From the NCBI GenBank assembly GCA_015493225.1, contig WGDO01000037.1, forward strand, positions 1-47,531: a stretch of 47,531 bases of DNA, read 5' to 3'. Source of the stretch: Patescibacteria group bacterium (lineage in GTDB: Bacteria > Patescibacteriota > Minisyncoccia > Moranbacterales > DUUL01). The notes beneath the pieces are model-generated. The model saw only the letters and a list, made by a program, of their open reading frames with translations. It did no database searches and was not told the origin of the DNA. Shown here piece after piece: positions 30,512 to 40,356 of the stretch. Position 1 is the first letter of the stretch, and the number at the start of each line of letters is the position of its first letter. A program made the position numbers and the translations under genes.

Positions 30512-30687
30512 GCCCCCTTTTTAAAGGGGGCAGAAGGCTGGACAAGTTTTTTTATCTTGCGTAGCTTTAGCGAAGTGGGATAAAAAAACTTGTCCAGGCT
30601 TCGGGGGTTTTTCAGTTAATTGCTTAAAATTCTCAAAAACCCCCCAAATTTTTCTTCGAAAAATTTGACCCCCTTTACACAGGGGGT
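30512..30687 (-). repeat. Composite double-hairpin repeat, copy B (inverted)
   Basis: The same modules as copy A occur in reverse order and orientation: CCCCCTTTTTAAAGGGGG, hairpin 2 (GACAAGTTTTTTTATC / GATAAAAAAACTTGTC), GGCTTCGGGGGTTTTT, then a short hairpin 1 (AAATTTTTC / GAAAAATTT) and CCCCCTTTACACAGGGGG. Confidence 0.9.
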
Positions 30688-30791
30688 GGCCCAGAGATTT
30701 TGGATTTGATAGTTTTGAGTATAATTATAAATAATAATCTAAACAACAGACAACAAAACAACCATTAAAAAACATCAAAAAGACAAGAAAA

Positions 30792-32321
30792 ATGAATAAA
30801 ATTAAAAAATATTACAGTCAAATTTTTTTGGGAGTCACTATGCTCATAGCGCTTCTTCTCCGTTTTTCACCAATGTTTTGGCAACGAGATTTTTGGTACG
30901 ATGAGGCCTTCACAGGTATTATTACTAGAATGTCCTGGTCGGAAATGTGGTGGATGATTTTTCATGATGTGCATCCTCCCTTGTATTATTATTTGCTTAA
31001 ACCCTGGGCCAGTCTTTTTCATTATTCGGTTTTTGGTTTCCGGTCTTTTTCTGTTTTATTTGGAGTATTGAGTATTATATCCATTTATTGGATTGGCAAA
31101 AAATTATTCTCAGAACGAGTTGGTTTAATCTCAGCTTTTTTGATGACCATTTCTCCCTTTGCCATTCAATATTCTCAGGAAGCCAGAATGTATTCTTTAT
31201 TTGGTTTTTTATCTCTTTGGTTAGTTTATTTTTTCATTCAAGCTCTTCAGAAGAACGATTGGAAAAATTGGTTAGCCTGGGGAATGATTGGGGTTTTGTT
31301 TTTCTATACTCATTATTTAGCACTCTTCACTTTTGTGATTTTTTACCTCACCGCTTTGGGTTATCAGCTATTTTTTCAGAATAAAAAATTGTTCCAACGT
31401 AAATTATTTTTCATAACTCAAATTAAGATATTTTTCCAAGGTATATTTATTGGTAAAAAATTTATCATCGCTGTCAGTCTAATTGGCTTATTTTTCATTC
31501 TTTGGCTACCCGCCCTCAAACAACATATGTCTCGCGAAGGATTGGGCTGGGTACCGGTAGTCTATTTGAGCGAAATTCCTCCTACTTTGCAATTTTTCTT
31601 TTATGGTCATCAACCCGGAAAAATTTTAGAACCAATTCCTAACGAGTTTAGAAATATTTATTTCAGTTTATCTCACGAACAAGCTGGAAATTTATTTGAC
31701 GGAGCCAGCTTAGGTTTAGTAATTTTATTGATATTAATAATCGGAATTATAAAAATATGGAAACAAAACAAAAAATACCGTCCAACTTTATTTATCCTGA
31801 CAAGCTTATCTTTTGGAGTTCTAATATTTCTTATTCTACTCTCTCAAATCGGTTTGCGATTTTATGTCGCGCGTTATTTCATGGCTACCGCCGTTTTAAT
31901 CTATTTGTTGTTGGCGGTGGTAATTTCTCAATTTAAAATCAGCTGGCAGCGGGTTATTTTAGGTTTTTATGTTTTAACTTTATTGTGGCTAAAACCGATT
32001 CCCTACGATACTTCTTGGCACGATGTTAAACATGATACTGCGTTAGTTAATTCTCAAACCACCATCATTGCCGACAATGCTTTTGAATATGCCACTGCCC
32101 GCTTTCATTTTGGTGAAGGGAGAGTAAAATTGTACAATCGAGGTGAACCGACACAGAATTTTAATTTGTGGATTATTGTTAAGCCGACGGATCAAGTTAC
32201 CAGCTTGGATAAATATTTGGATGATCCTAATGTCATTTATGTCGGTGCCGGTGATTGTCATTGGAACCAATATCAATTAAAAGAAGTGAAAAAAGTGGGA
32301 AGATTACAAATTTGTAAATAG
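30792..32321 (+). CDS. GT-C family glycosyltransferase (ArnT/PMT-like)
   Basis: The 509-residue membrane protein has about ten hydrophobic segments, and the first extracytoplasmic loop carries DFWYDEAFTGII with the catalytic DE, followed by HDVHPPLYYYLLKPW. This is the layout of family 39/83-type enzymes that use polyprenyl-phosphate sugars outside the membrane. The C-terminal soluble part (about 400-509) is short. It may decorate lipids, glycans or proteins at the surface. A second GT-C enzyme is at 33493-35244. Confidence 0.88.
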   Translation: MNKIKKYYSQIFLGVTMLIALLLRFSPMFWQRDFWYDEAFTGIITRMSWSEMWWMIFHDVHPPLYYYLLKPWASLFHYSVFGFRSFSVLFGVLSIISIYWIGKKLFSERVGLISAFLMTISPFAIQYSQEARMYSLFGFLSLWLVYFFIQALQKNDWKNWLAWGMIGVLFFYTHYLALFTFVIFYLTALGYQLFFQNKKLFQRKLFFITQIKIFFQGIFIGKKFIIAVSLIGLFFILWLPALKQHMSREGLGWVPVVYLSEIPPTLQFFFYGHQPGKILEPIPNEFRNIYFSLSHEQAGNLFDGASLGLVILLILIIGIIKIWKQNKKYRPTLFILTSLSFGVLIFLILLSQIGLRFYVARYFMATAVLIYLLLAVVISQFKISWQRVILGFYVLTLLWLKPIPYDTSWHDVKHDTALVNSQTTIIADNAFEYATARFHFGEGRVKLYNRGEPTQNFNLWIIVKPTDQVTSLDKYLDDPNVIYVGAGDCHWNQYQLKEVKKVGRLQICK

Positions 32322-32358
32322 ACTCACTTAGAGTGAATCTCTACATTATGCTTTCTTG

Positions 32359-32453
32359 CAAGCTTTCCGGGTGTTATTTTCTACCTGATGTTTGACATCT
32401 CTTTATTCCTAAGGTGTCAAACATGCGTTCGAAAATAACACCCGGAAAGCTTG
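32359..32453. repeat. 95 bp two-level inverted repeat
   Basis: Perfect 22-base outer arms (32359-32380, 32432-32453; core TTTCCGGGTGTTATTTT) enclose a perfect inner pair TGTTTGACA / TGTCAAACA. It separates the GT-C gene from exonuclease III and may terminate or process the transcript. Confidence 0.9.
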
Positions 32454-32514
32454 AAAGGTAAAGAAGTTTAAAAATTTATTTTAGATAACTTCAATAAAAA
32501 TTTATAAAAAATAT

Positions 32515-33309
32515 ATGAAAATAATAACGTGGAATGTTAACGGTCTACGAGCCGTGGAACGAAAGGGCGAATTAAAAAAACTTCTCAGAAAAGAGAAGCC
32601 GAAAATGTTGCTTCTACAGGAAATTAAAGGAAAAAGAGAACAGTTTAGCGAATGGTTAACTGAAAATCAAGAATACCAACAATTTTATCACAGTGCTGAA
32701 AAGCCTGGTTATGCTGGAACGGGAGTTTGGGTAGAGAAAAAATTTTATGAAAGTTTAAAAAAAGTGGAATTCAAAACCACTGTTCCTAAAGCGCCAAATA
32801 TGGATGAAGGGCGAGTGGCTCATTTAACCTTTAAATGGAAACGAACGATTTATGATGTTTTATCAATTTATTTTCCCAATGGTGGAAAAAGCGAGAAAGC
32901 CTGGGAGGAAAAATTAATTTTTTTTGATAAAGTTCTTGACTATATGAATAAATTAAGGAAACAAGAACACCGGGTGATTGTTGGTGGGGATATGAATGTT
33001 GCTCATACTGAACTTGATTTAAAACGCGCCAAAGAAAATGACGGGCATATTGGCTTTCATCCGGACGAAAGAGCTTGGGTAGACAGGGTCATCGCCAACA
33101 AGTGGCTTGATGTTTGGCGTCAAAAAAATCCAGGAGTAATAGATGTTTATTCTTGGTGGAATGTTTATACGCGCGCTCGGGACAGAAATGTCGGCTGGCG
33201 AATTGATTATTTTTTCACCGACCAAAAAACTTTTCAAAAAGTAAAGAAGATAAAATATCTCACCAAACAACTCGGCTCAGATCATTGTCCATTGATGATG
33301 GAGATTTAG
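32515..33309 (+). CDS. xth: Exodeoxyribonuclease III / AP endonuclease
   Basis: The 264-residue protein cuts DNA at abasic sites and removes 3' blocks in base-excision repair. Visible catalytic motifs are ITWNVNGLRA (Asn7), LLLQEIKG (metal-binding Glu), GGDMNVAHTELDL (Asp and Asn), the YTRARDRNVGWRIDYFF segment and GSDHCPLMMEI with the final catalytic Asp-His. Length is the family norm. The ATG at 32515 starts the first strand directly. Confidence 0.95.
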   Translation: MKIITWNVNGLRAVERKGELKKLLRKEKPKMLLLQEIKGKREQFSEWLTENQEYQQFYHSAEKPGYAGTGVWVEKKFYESLKKVEFKTTVPKAPNMDEGRVAHLTFKWKRTIYDVLSIYFPNGGKSEKAWEEKLIFFDKVLDYMNKLRKQEHRVIVGGDMNVAHTELDLKRAKENDGHIGFHPDERAWVDRVIANKWLDVWRQKNPGVIDVYSWWNVYTRARDRNVGWRIDYFFTDQKTFQKVKKIKYLTKQLGSDHCPLMMEI

Positions 33310-33492
33310 ATCGCTACGCTCAAGAGGATCGGCTTCGCCTTGTTGGACCGCTACGCTCGTTATATCGGCTGGCGCCTCGTTATATCGGCTTCGCCTCGTT
33401 GTCTCCCTAAACGGGGGGGGGGGTAAATATCGGTATTGGCACCTTGATGTTAGGTTGCTGTGAACCGTGAGCTGTGAACCGTAAACCATCTC
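33310..33492. repeat. Degenerate direct repeats and an 11-G tract
   Basis: Words TCGTTATATCGGCT and GCTACGCTC recur between 33313 and 33400. At 33413-33423 there is a run of 11 G following CCCTAAAC, a derivative of the CCCTAAACGGG word found elsewhere. No gene is seen. The run is a likely site of length error or variation. Confidence 0.6.
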
Positions 33493-35244
33493 TTATTTTA
33501 GCACCCAAACTTTTTTAGTTGGGGTGTTTTTGTTTAGGGGCATTTGTTGAAGAGTCAGGTTGCGACAATAGTTTTTAATTTTCTTTAGAGGAAGAAGGGG
33601 AGTATTAGGCTGGAGAATAAACTGAGAATTAGAACAATCAACCTTATTAAATAAATCGGTAAAATCTTCATCAGCACCATAGACAGAATAATTTTTAATT
33701 ATTGGATAGCCGGCAAAAAGTAAACTTTTTTCCAGAATGTTATGACGATTGTTTTTATCCGGATGAATATTTTTATTAAGAACAAGATAATTTTGTTTTT
33801 TTAGGGGTTGTTCTTTAATAAATTGTCCCATAACATACCAATCATTTTGAAAGGCTTCCGCTGTTTTGGAATCCGGTCCCCATAGACCAAAATATAAATA
33901 AATCTGAGACAACCCGGCCAGAATAAAAGTAATCACTAAACCAATGAAAGCTAATTGCATAATTTTCCAACGCCACAATTTCAATTTATAAAAAGGGGAA
34001 TTTTTTAAATGAAGATAAAGGCGACGAATATATTCAAAGGGCAGGGCGGTCAATAAAAAGACAGCTGGGGTAACGCCAATAATTCGTAAAAAATGAGGAA
34101 TTCCTTCCAGGCTCAATATTCCCGGAATAAGCATTACCCAAAATGTAGTTTGTCCCAAAAGAGATGGCAAAAATAATTTTGTTGGTTCTTTTTTTCTAAA
34201 TCGATTTACAAAAGTAAAAAGCACTTCCTTCAGGGAAATGAAAAACCCGATAATAAAGAATAGGCCCCAAACAGATGGTAGTAGAGGAAAACTATTGTAG
34301 TTATGACGCTGATTACCATCACCAACCAAAACTATGGATTGCAAGTGATAAGCTAAACTTTTCACAAAGGCTCGGCCGGTGGACATTTCCGGAGAATTAA
34401 AAATAGAAACAGCATCAGTTCTTCCCGAAAAAGCAGAGGGATTATTTTTAAAATAAAACAGCAGTGGACCAGCAGAAATTATTGCTCCCAACAAAAATAG
34501 TAAAATTCCCTTCCAATATTTTTTCCAGAAACCAGAATAAATAAATAAGAATACAACCAAAAAAATAACAAAAATTAAGGGAACAACTCGATAGGCAATA
34601 TAAGTATGTAATCCTAGGCCGGTTAGCAGACCAGCTAAAAATAAATTAAATTCTTTGCTGGTAAGTATTGATTTAAAGGAAGTATTTTTAGTTTTTAATT
34701 TAATAGACGTATCGTTAGATTTTCTTCTCTTCTTTAAATCAGGGATAGCTTTAAAGAAGAAATAAAATGACCAAACCAACAAAAGCGGAACCATTATGGC
34801 TCGAAAAGCTATTCGGGAAAAATTAATATGATAAAAAGAAGTAGCTAGAGCAAAAACAGCCAGTAGAACAGTAGTATGGTATAATTTTAATTTTCTCAAG
34901 AGTAAATAAAAACCAACAACGGTTAAAATTCCCAGTAGCGCACTGGGAAAACGCAGGGCAAAATTATTGACACCAAAAAATTTAAAAGATAGAGCTAAAA
35001 CATTTATATACAAACCTTCCCGACCATAATTTTCCGGATAAAATATTTTGTAATCATTATTTTCCGAAGCCTGCAAAGCGTCCAGGGCGTTATAAGCCTC
35101 ATCATACCAAATTCCCGGAGGAGTTTCATTTAAATGCCAAAGACGTAAAAAAGATGCCAACACAACAAGAACAACAAATAAAAAAATAGTTGCTTTTCGC
35201 TTTGGTATTAAAATTTTTCTCTCTTTTATTTCTATTTTAGGCAT
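33493..35244 (-). CDS. GT-C family glycosyltransferase (PMT/ArnT-like)
   Basis: The 583-residue protein has an N-terminal membrane segment, the first-loop motif PPGIWYDEAYNALDAL (catalytic DE around residue 43), GREGLYINVLAL and many further membrane helices up to about residue 455. A soluble tail of about 130 residues follows. It is likely a transferase using a lipid-linked sugar, like the enzyme at 30792. It is convergent with exonuclease III. Confidence 0.87.
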   Translation of the reverse strand: MPKIEIKERKILIPKRKATIFLFVVLVVLASFLRLWHLNETPPGIWYDEAYNALDALQASENNDYKIFYPENYGREGLYINVLALSFKFFGVNNFALRFPSALLGILTVVGFYLLLRKLKLYHTTVLLAVFALATSFYHINFSRIAFRAIMVPLLLVWSFYFFFKAIPDLKKRRKSNDTSIKLKTKNTSFKSILTSKEFNLFLAGLLTGLGLHTYIAYRVVPLIFVIFLVVFLFIYSGFWKKYWKGILLFLLGAIISAGPLLFYFKNNPSAFSGRTDAVSIFNSPEMSTGRAFVKSLAYHLQSIVLVGDGNQRHNYNSFPLLPSVWGLFFIIGFFISLKEVLFTFVNRFRKKEPTKLFLPSLLGQTTFWVMLIPGILSLEGIPHFLRIIGVTPAVFLLTALPFEYIRRLYLHLKNSPFYKLKLWRWKIMQLAFIGLVITFILAGLSQIYLYFGLWGPDSKTAEAFQNDWYVMGQFIKEQPLKKQNYLVLNKNIHPDKNNRHNILEKSLLFAGYPIIKNYSVYGADEDFTDLFNKVDCSNSQFILQPNTPLLPLKKIKNYCRNLTLQQMPLNKNTPTKKVWVLK

Positions 35245-35323
35245 AGTGATAAGTTATAGTCAAGTTTGACTAGACTGAGTATATTGTTAATATTTATCCA
35301 CATCTCCATTATAGATTTTTTAT

Positions 35324-35352
35324 TTGGAATTGTAAACAAGGTGTGTTATAAT
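35324..35352 (+). promoter_or_regulatory. Sigma-70-type promoter with extended -10
   Basis: TTGGAA (35324-35329), 17 bp, TATAAT (35347-35352) preceded by TGT. It lies 40 bp before the acidic coiled-coil gene at 35392. Confidence 0.78.
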
Positions 35353-35391
35353 AAACTTGTTCAAGGATAAAAAATAAAATTAAAATAAAAA

Positions 35392-36903
35392 ATGAATAAA
35401 AATCAGGGGGGCTCCGAACAGGGGCAAGATAATGGTTTTAAACCAACCGTTACTTGGCATAAAAATCCAGGATATTTTTATGAGAATAGTAAAGAACAGC
35501 AAGGGACAGAAGACGAATACGATGAAATGGGAGGAGTTACACCGAATGCTCTAGAAAGTACAGGGTTGCATCGTGGAGCAGAAGTTAGTCAAGTAGATTT
35601 ACAAAATACAAAAGAAAAAATGACAACAATTGCAGAAGATACAAATGATGAAACAACGAAAGACACCGTTAGGAATGATGGTGTTGGTGTTGATGTATCA
35701 CAAAGAGATGCTGTTAATAAAAGCAGCGCTATCAAGGATTGGAAATCAACATTAAGTGAAGAAGAAATTGCCAAGGCTTTTGATGGTGGGGCAGCTGATG
35801 ATTATAATGGTTCAGGTATAGTACCTGTTAATCTTAGAAACGAGGGGAACTTACAAAGTCCTGTAGAAAATTTGGGTAATTTAAGAGAGGAGATAGATGT
35901 AGTAAGTAGCGGTGATAGAGGTGCTGAATTACCTGACGATGTAAAATTAAGTGGTGGTAGTACCAATGAGCAAATTCCTGAGTATGGTTCTACAAAAGGT
36001 CCAGAAAATGAGAGTGTAAAGTTAGGGCAAGATGAAAAAATTACTTTGCCAGAAAAAGGGGCAGAAGAAGTGGCTAAGCTTGAAAAAGAAAGGGATGAAT
36101 TAAGAAATAAATTAAATGAAAAAAAAATAATTCTTGATAAACTTTTAGTTGATAAGCGGGAACTAGATGAACAAACAAAATTTTTGGGAATTGGCAGTGA
36201 AGCTGCGGATAGCTTAGTCAAAGAAATAAGAATTAAAGAGGATGAAGTAAATAAGATAGGGGAAGACATTGCAAAAATTGAGCAACAAATTACTGAGATA
36301 AATCAAACACCAGAGCAAGTAGAAACACAAACACAAGAAAAAACAGAGGTGGCAACACAAACACCGCTGGAGGATGTAGTTAAGACAAGGGAAAAAAACA
36401 TTGTTAGGAAAGAAAATGATTTAATAAAGGGCAGTGATGATGGAATAACAGAAAAAAAACAGGTAAGTGAAGGATTAGATAGGGTAATGGAAATTAGTAA
36501 TGTTGAAAGTGTAGAAAATGAAGAGGTGGTTTATAAAATAAAAAATGGACAAACACTCCTAGAAACAATAAAAGAAGGTATTTTAATGTTAGGTGTTGAT
36601 AAAGATGAAACGGATGGTATGGGTCTTAAAGCTCTCGGAGAATTTAAAGTTGAACAATTGAAGAAAAATATAACTAAAAATATAGCTAAAGGTATGCCAA
36701 AAAATATGGCTGAAGAGCGGGCACTTTCCTCTTGGGGAGAAGCGCTAGATAAATTAAAATCAGGGGATAAAGTCATAGTTAGTTTATCTAGGCATGGAGT
36801 TGAGTTAGACATCCCAGTGATAAGTAATAGTAAATTAAATATGGGTAGAACAATGAATAGTAATAATGTAGCAGACGATTATAATTATGCCCAAGCTGCT
36901 TAG
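35392..36903 (+). CDS. Acidic, largely disordered protein with central coiled coil
   Basis: The 503 residues start with a low-complexity, Gln/Asn/Glu-rich region (1-215). A coiled coil follows at about 218-300 (KLEKERDELRNKLNEKKIIL), then a Thr/Gln-rich linker. The compact C-terminal domain (about 375-480) begins VVYKIKNGQTLLETIKEGI, which faintly resembles the start of a LysM repeat but is not convincing. No signal peptide or membrane segment is seen. It lies upstream of a small conserved-looking protein and the TraG-like ATPase, all on one strand. Confidence 0.7.
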   Translation: MNKNQGGSEQGQDNGFKPTVTWHKNPGYFYENSKEQQGTEDEYDEMGGVTPNALESTGLHRGAEVSQVDLQNTKEKMTTIAEDTNDETTKDTVRNDGVGVDVSQRDAVNKSSAIKDWKSTLSEEEIAKAFDGGAADDYNGSGIVPVNLRNEGNLQSPVENLGNLREEIDVVSSGDRGAELPDDVKLSGGSTNEQIPEYGSTKGPENESVKLGQDEKITLPEKGAEEVAKLEKERDELRNKLNEKKIILDKLLVDKRELDEQTKFLGIGSEAADSLVKEIRIKEDEVNKIGEDIAKIEQQITEINQTPEQVETQTQEKTEVATQTPLEDVVKTREKNIVRKENDLIKGSDDGITEKKQVSEGLDRVMEISNVESVENEEVVYKIKNGQTLLETIKEGILMLGVDKDETDGMGLKALGEFKVEQLKKNITKNIAKGMPKNMAEERALSSWGEALDKLKSGDKVIVSLSRHGVELDIPVISNSKLNMGRTMNSNNVADDYNYAQAA

Positions 36904-36980
36904 GAGAGATTGAAATTGTGATTAAATGTAATATTATTAATTTTTTTAAAATATTATTTGGATCATATGCAAAACTATTG

Positions 36981-37186
36981 ATTTTAAGTTGCCTTCTTTT
37001 ATTTCACTTCGCTAAAGCTATAAGGGACATGTGCCGGGAACGGTCTAGTCTTTTTATGAAAAGGCTGGACAGGGATTCTCAAGTGATAAACATAAAAACC
37101 CCCCAAATTTTCTCATCACTTTTATTTGTCAACTGCGTTGTCTAATAAAAGTACTGAGAAAATTTGACCCCCTTTACACAGGGGGT
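36981..37186 (-). repeat. Composite double-hairpin repeat, copy C (inverted, degenerate)
   Basis: Hairpin 1 (ACTTTTATTTG...AATAAAAGTACTGAG) and the end CCCCCTTTACACAGGGGG are well kept. The hairpin 2 half (TTCACTTCGCTAAAGCTATA) has decayed. It fills the spacer between the coiled-coil gene and 37226. A 75-codon frame inside it is not accepted as a gene. Confidence 0.85.
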
Positions 37187-37225
37187 AGATATTTAAAAAT
37201 AATTCCTAAATCTATTTAAAACAAA

Positions 37226-37660
37226 ATGGCCGAAGAAAAAATAAAAGAAAATTTAGCAGAGATAAATGAAGCAGATTTAAATAACTCCGCCGAAAGTTTT
37301 AGTGCTGATATAAATAGTCCAGGTGCGGAAAATGACACTAAACAAGAACTATATAAAAAAGAGGAGCAGAAGGTTGAGCAAGCCATTGAAAGGACTGGGG
37401 AAAAACTAAAACAGGGAGTGCCAACAGCTCAAACAGATGACGACAAAGGAGAAGAAGTTCAAGTTCAAGCCAAGGAAATTGCTAAATTAGATGCCAATGA
37501 CCAAGTTAGTCATTTGGTCCAAATTGCTGAAACAAAAAATCCCTATTTGGCTCTACGAATTGCCAAGCATTTAAATGATAACTATGTCCTAGACGAATTG
37601 CATAGTGACTTAACCGAAGATAAAATGAGAGAATTATTTATAAGCAAAGGACTTTTGTAA
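37226..37660 (+). CDS. Small protein upstream of the TraG-like ATPase
   Basis: The 144-residue protein has an acidic, disordered first half and a compact helical C-terminus (NDQVSHLVQIAETKNPYLAL, then RIAKHLNDNYVLDELHSDL). I recall similar C-terminal helices in other CPR proteins encoded before this ATPase, but cannot verify it here. No membrane segment is seen. It may be a partner of the ATPase. Confidence 0.68.
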   Translation: MAEEKIKENLAEINEADLNNSAESFSADINSPGAENDTKQELYKKEEQKVEQAIERTGEKLKQGVPTAQTDDDKGEEVQVQAKEIAKLDANDQVSHLVQIAETKNPYLALRIAKHLNDNYVLDELHSDLTEDKMRELFISKGLL

Positions 37661-37684
37661 TAAGAGAGATAGTTATTTTTTAGC

Positions 37685-37722
37685 TTCCCACCTTTAAAAA
37701 GGGGGGATTGAGGGGGGATTTT
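37685..37722 (+). repeat. CCTTTAAAAAGG variant of the AAAGGAGGGG repeat
   Basis: CCCACCTTTAAAAAGGGGGG followed by ATTGAGGGGGGATTTT, 25 bp after a stop codon. It is a diverged member of the family with copies at 11594, 13915 and 40357. Confidence 0.6.
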
Positions 37723-37797
37723 AAGTAATACTTCCCAATTTCACAAATTCCCAACCTCCTAAATTACTAATCTCCGAACCTTCTAACTTCTTAAACA

Positions 37798-40353
37798 ATG
37801 GATGTAACAGCAATAATTTTTATTATCGTAATTATTAGTGGTATCATCGCTCTGATATCTGGTTTTTGGTTGGCCTATGATTATTTTTTGGCTGATAAAA
37901 AACGAATGAAAGAATCTCTAAACATCTCCCTAGATGTTATTAAAGTAGTTAAAGCTCATGACAAGGAAAGTAAACGAGAGGGTGTGGCCAAGGAGCAAAT
38001 AGAAAAAGAAGATATTTCCAAGATGGAACAATTATTATCTTCCCTGGCCGGATTGATTGGTGGCAAAAAAACAATTTTCGGAGGCAGACGAAAAGTGGTA
38101 AATCTAATTTTTGAAATAGCTGTTCCCACCGACGAAGAACAAACATCTTTTTACATTGCTTTCCCACGTAATCTGCAAGAAGTGGTGGAAAAGCAAGTTC
38201 ACAGTTATTTTCCATCCGCACACATTGAAAGAATGAAAGACTATAATATTTTCCAGCCCGATGGTAAAACCGTTGGTTCTTATTTAAAATTAAAAAAAGC
38301 AGACTTTTTTCCAATCAAGACCTACCAGCAGTTGGAAACCGATCCTTTACACAACATCACAAATGCCTTATCAAAAATTAATGGCGAAAATGAGGGAGCT
38401 TCTTTGCAGATAATTTTTCATAAATCAAATGTGCGCTGGAAATCAAAAGGAGAGAAGGTTGCCCAGGAAATGCAACAGGGTGTTCGCCTAAAAAAAGCTG
38501 TTAGAAAAAGTTCTTTTCATGGAAAAATGTTAAATAGTATGGGTAAAGAATTGAGCAAGGCCGTTGCTGGGAAAAAAGACAATGAAATGTCCGAACAATA
38601 TGACGATGAACATATTTCCTTAACCCCAGAAGAACAGGAAGTTGTTAAGCAGTTAGAAATCAAATCAAATAAAACTAAATTTGCCGTGAATATCAGATTA
38701 TTGGCTTCGGCTGATAGCGAGGAGAGGGCAGAAATAATTTTAAATTCTCTGGAAAATGCTTTTACACAATTTGATGCCGGACAATTAAATAAATTCAAAA
38801 CAGTTAGAAGTAAAGAAAAAAATGCTCACGAACTGGCTAGCGATTTTATCCTGAGAGTTTTTCGTCAAAAGCAAAAAATAATTTTAAGTACCGAGGAATT
38901 GGCCAGTATTTTTCATTTTCCTATTTTTACCACAGAGACCCCAAAACTGAACTTGCTAAAATCGAAGGCCGCTCCACCTCCAGATAAACTTCCCGAGGAC
39001 GGACTGCTTTTGGGCTATAATGATTTTCGAGGAACCAAGACAGAAATTCGTATTGGCAAAGAAGACCGACAGAGACATCTTTATATTATTGGACAGACCG
39101 GTACTGGTAAATCTACTTTCATTGAAGAAATGGCCAAACAGGATGCCAAAAATAAACAAGGGATGTGTATCATTGATCCCCATGGTGATTTAATAGATCA
39201 TGTTATGGAATCAATTCCCAAAGAAAGGGCAGAGGATGTTATTTACTTTGACCCAGCCGACACAGAGAGACCTTTTGGATTAAATATGATGGAATACGAT
39301 GAAAATTTCCCAGAGCAAAAAACTTTTGTTATTAATGAGATGATTTCCATTTTTGATAAATTGTATGACTTAAAGCAAACCGGTGGCCCGATGTTCGAAC
39401 AGTATATGCGAAATGCGATGTTGTTAGTGATGGATAGTTCGGAAACTGGTTCGACTCTTTTGGAAATTCCACGAGTTTTTCGAGATGAAGTTTTCCGAAA
39501 AGATAAATTAAAACGATGTAAGGATATGACTGTTGTTGATTTTTGGCAAAAGGAAGCAGAGAAAGCCGGTGGAGACGCTTCCATGGAAAATATTGCTCCC
39601 TATATTACTTCCAAATTAGTTACCTTTGTCTCCAATGATATGATGCGTCCGATTATTTCCCAACAACACAGCACTATCGATTTTAGAAAAGTTATGGATG
39701 AGGGTAAAATTTTGTTGGTTAATTTGTCTAAGGGTAAGATTGGAGAGATAAATAGTAAATTATTAGGGCTGGTTATTGTTGGGAAACTTTTGATGTCAGC
39801 TTTATCCCGAGTGGATATTCCCGAAGATGAAAGGCGAGATTTTTATTTGTATATTGATGAGTTTCAGAATTTTACCACCGATTCTATTTCTCAAATTTTA
39901 GCCGAAGCTCGAAAATATAAATTATCTTTAACCCTAGCCCATCAATTTATTGGTCAGTTATCCGAGGATATTTCCAAGGCAGTTTTCGGTAATGTCGGTT
40001 CGATGTCTTCTTTTCGAGTTGGCTCGGAAGATGCTGAATTTTTGGAAAAACAATTTGCACCGGTTTTTGATGCCAATGATTTAATCAATATTGATAATTA
40101 TCAGTGTTATTCTAAATTACTGGTAAACAACCAAGCTACTGAACCATTTAATATGAAAACTTATCCACCAAGTAAGGGTGACCCTAAGATTAAGGAAGCT
40201 TTAAAAGAATTATCTCGCTACAAATATGGTCGTTCTCGGGAAATTGTTGAAAACGAAATTGAAGAACGATTTAAATCAGCCACCGGCGATGGCAAGGAAC
40301 CAGAAGAAAAAAGCGATAAAGGGCTTGAGGATTTTAAGAGTCTGCTTGGATAA
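37798..40353 (+). CDS. TraG/VirB4-like (DUF87-type) secretion or DNA-translocation ATPase
   Basis: The 851-residue protein has an N-terminal membrane segment (IIFIIVIISGIIALISGFWL) and a long alpha/beta region (about 85-390). The RecA-like motor contains Walker A IIGQTGTGKSTFIEE (about 431-445), IDPHGDLIDHVM, a Walker B-like YLYIDEFQNF (about 683) and the sensor LAHQFIGQL. These features are typical of coupling or type IV secretion ATPases. No other type IV secretion gene is present here. The role could be DNA uptake, conjugation or pilus-like export. Confidence 0.88.
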   Translation: MDVTAIIFIIVIISGIIALISGFWLAYDYFLADKKRMKESLNISLDVIKVVKAHDKESKREGVAKEQIEKEDISKMEQLLSSLAGLIGGKKTIFGGRRKVVNLIFEIAVPTDEEQTSFYIAFPRNLQEVVEKQVHSYFPSAHIERMKDYNIFQPDGKTVGSYLKLKKADFFPIKTYQQLETDPLHNITNALSKINGENEGASLQIIFHKSNVRWKSKGEKVAQEMQQGVRLKKAVRKSSFHGKMLNSMGKELSKAVAGKKDNEMSEQYDDEHISLTPEEQEVVKQLEIKSNKTKFAVNIRLLASADSEERAEIILNSLENAFTQFDAGQLNKFKTVRSKEKNAHELASDFILRVFRQKQKIILSTEELASIFHFPIFTTETPKLNLLKSKAAPPPDKLPEDGLLLGYNDFRGTKTEIRIGKEDRQRHLYIIGQTGTGKSTFIEEMAKQDAKNKQGMCIIDPHGDLIDHVMESIPKERAEDVIYFDPADTERPFGLNMMEYDENFPEQKTFVINEMISIFDKLYDLKQTGGPMFEQYMRNAMLLVMDSSETGSTLLEIPRVFRDEVFRKDKLKRCKDMTVVDFWQKEAEKAGGDASMENIAPYITSKLVTFVSNDMMRPIISQQHSTIDFRKVMDEGKILLVNLSKGKIGEINSKLLGLVIVGKLLMSALSRVDIPEDERRDFYLYIDEFQNFTTDSISQILAEARKYKLSLTLAHQFIGQLSEDISKAVFGNVGSMSSFRVGSEDAEFLEKQFAPVFDANDLINIDNYQCYSKLLVNNQATEPFNMKTYPPSKGDPKIKEALKELSRYKYGRSREIVENEIEERFKSATGDGKEPEEKSDKGLEDFKSLLG

Positions 40354-40356
40354 GTT

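Noticed and set aside
36918-37145. 75-codon ORF after the coiled-coil gene
   Set aside because: It lies almost entirely in composite repeat copy C and has no ribosome-binding site.
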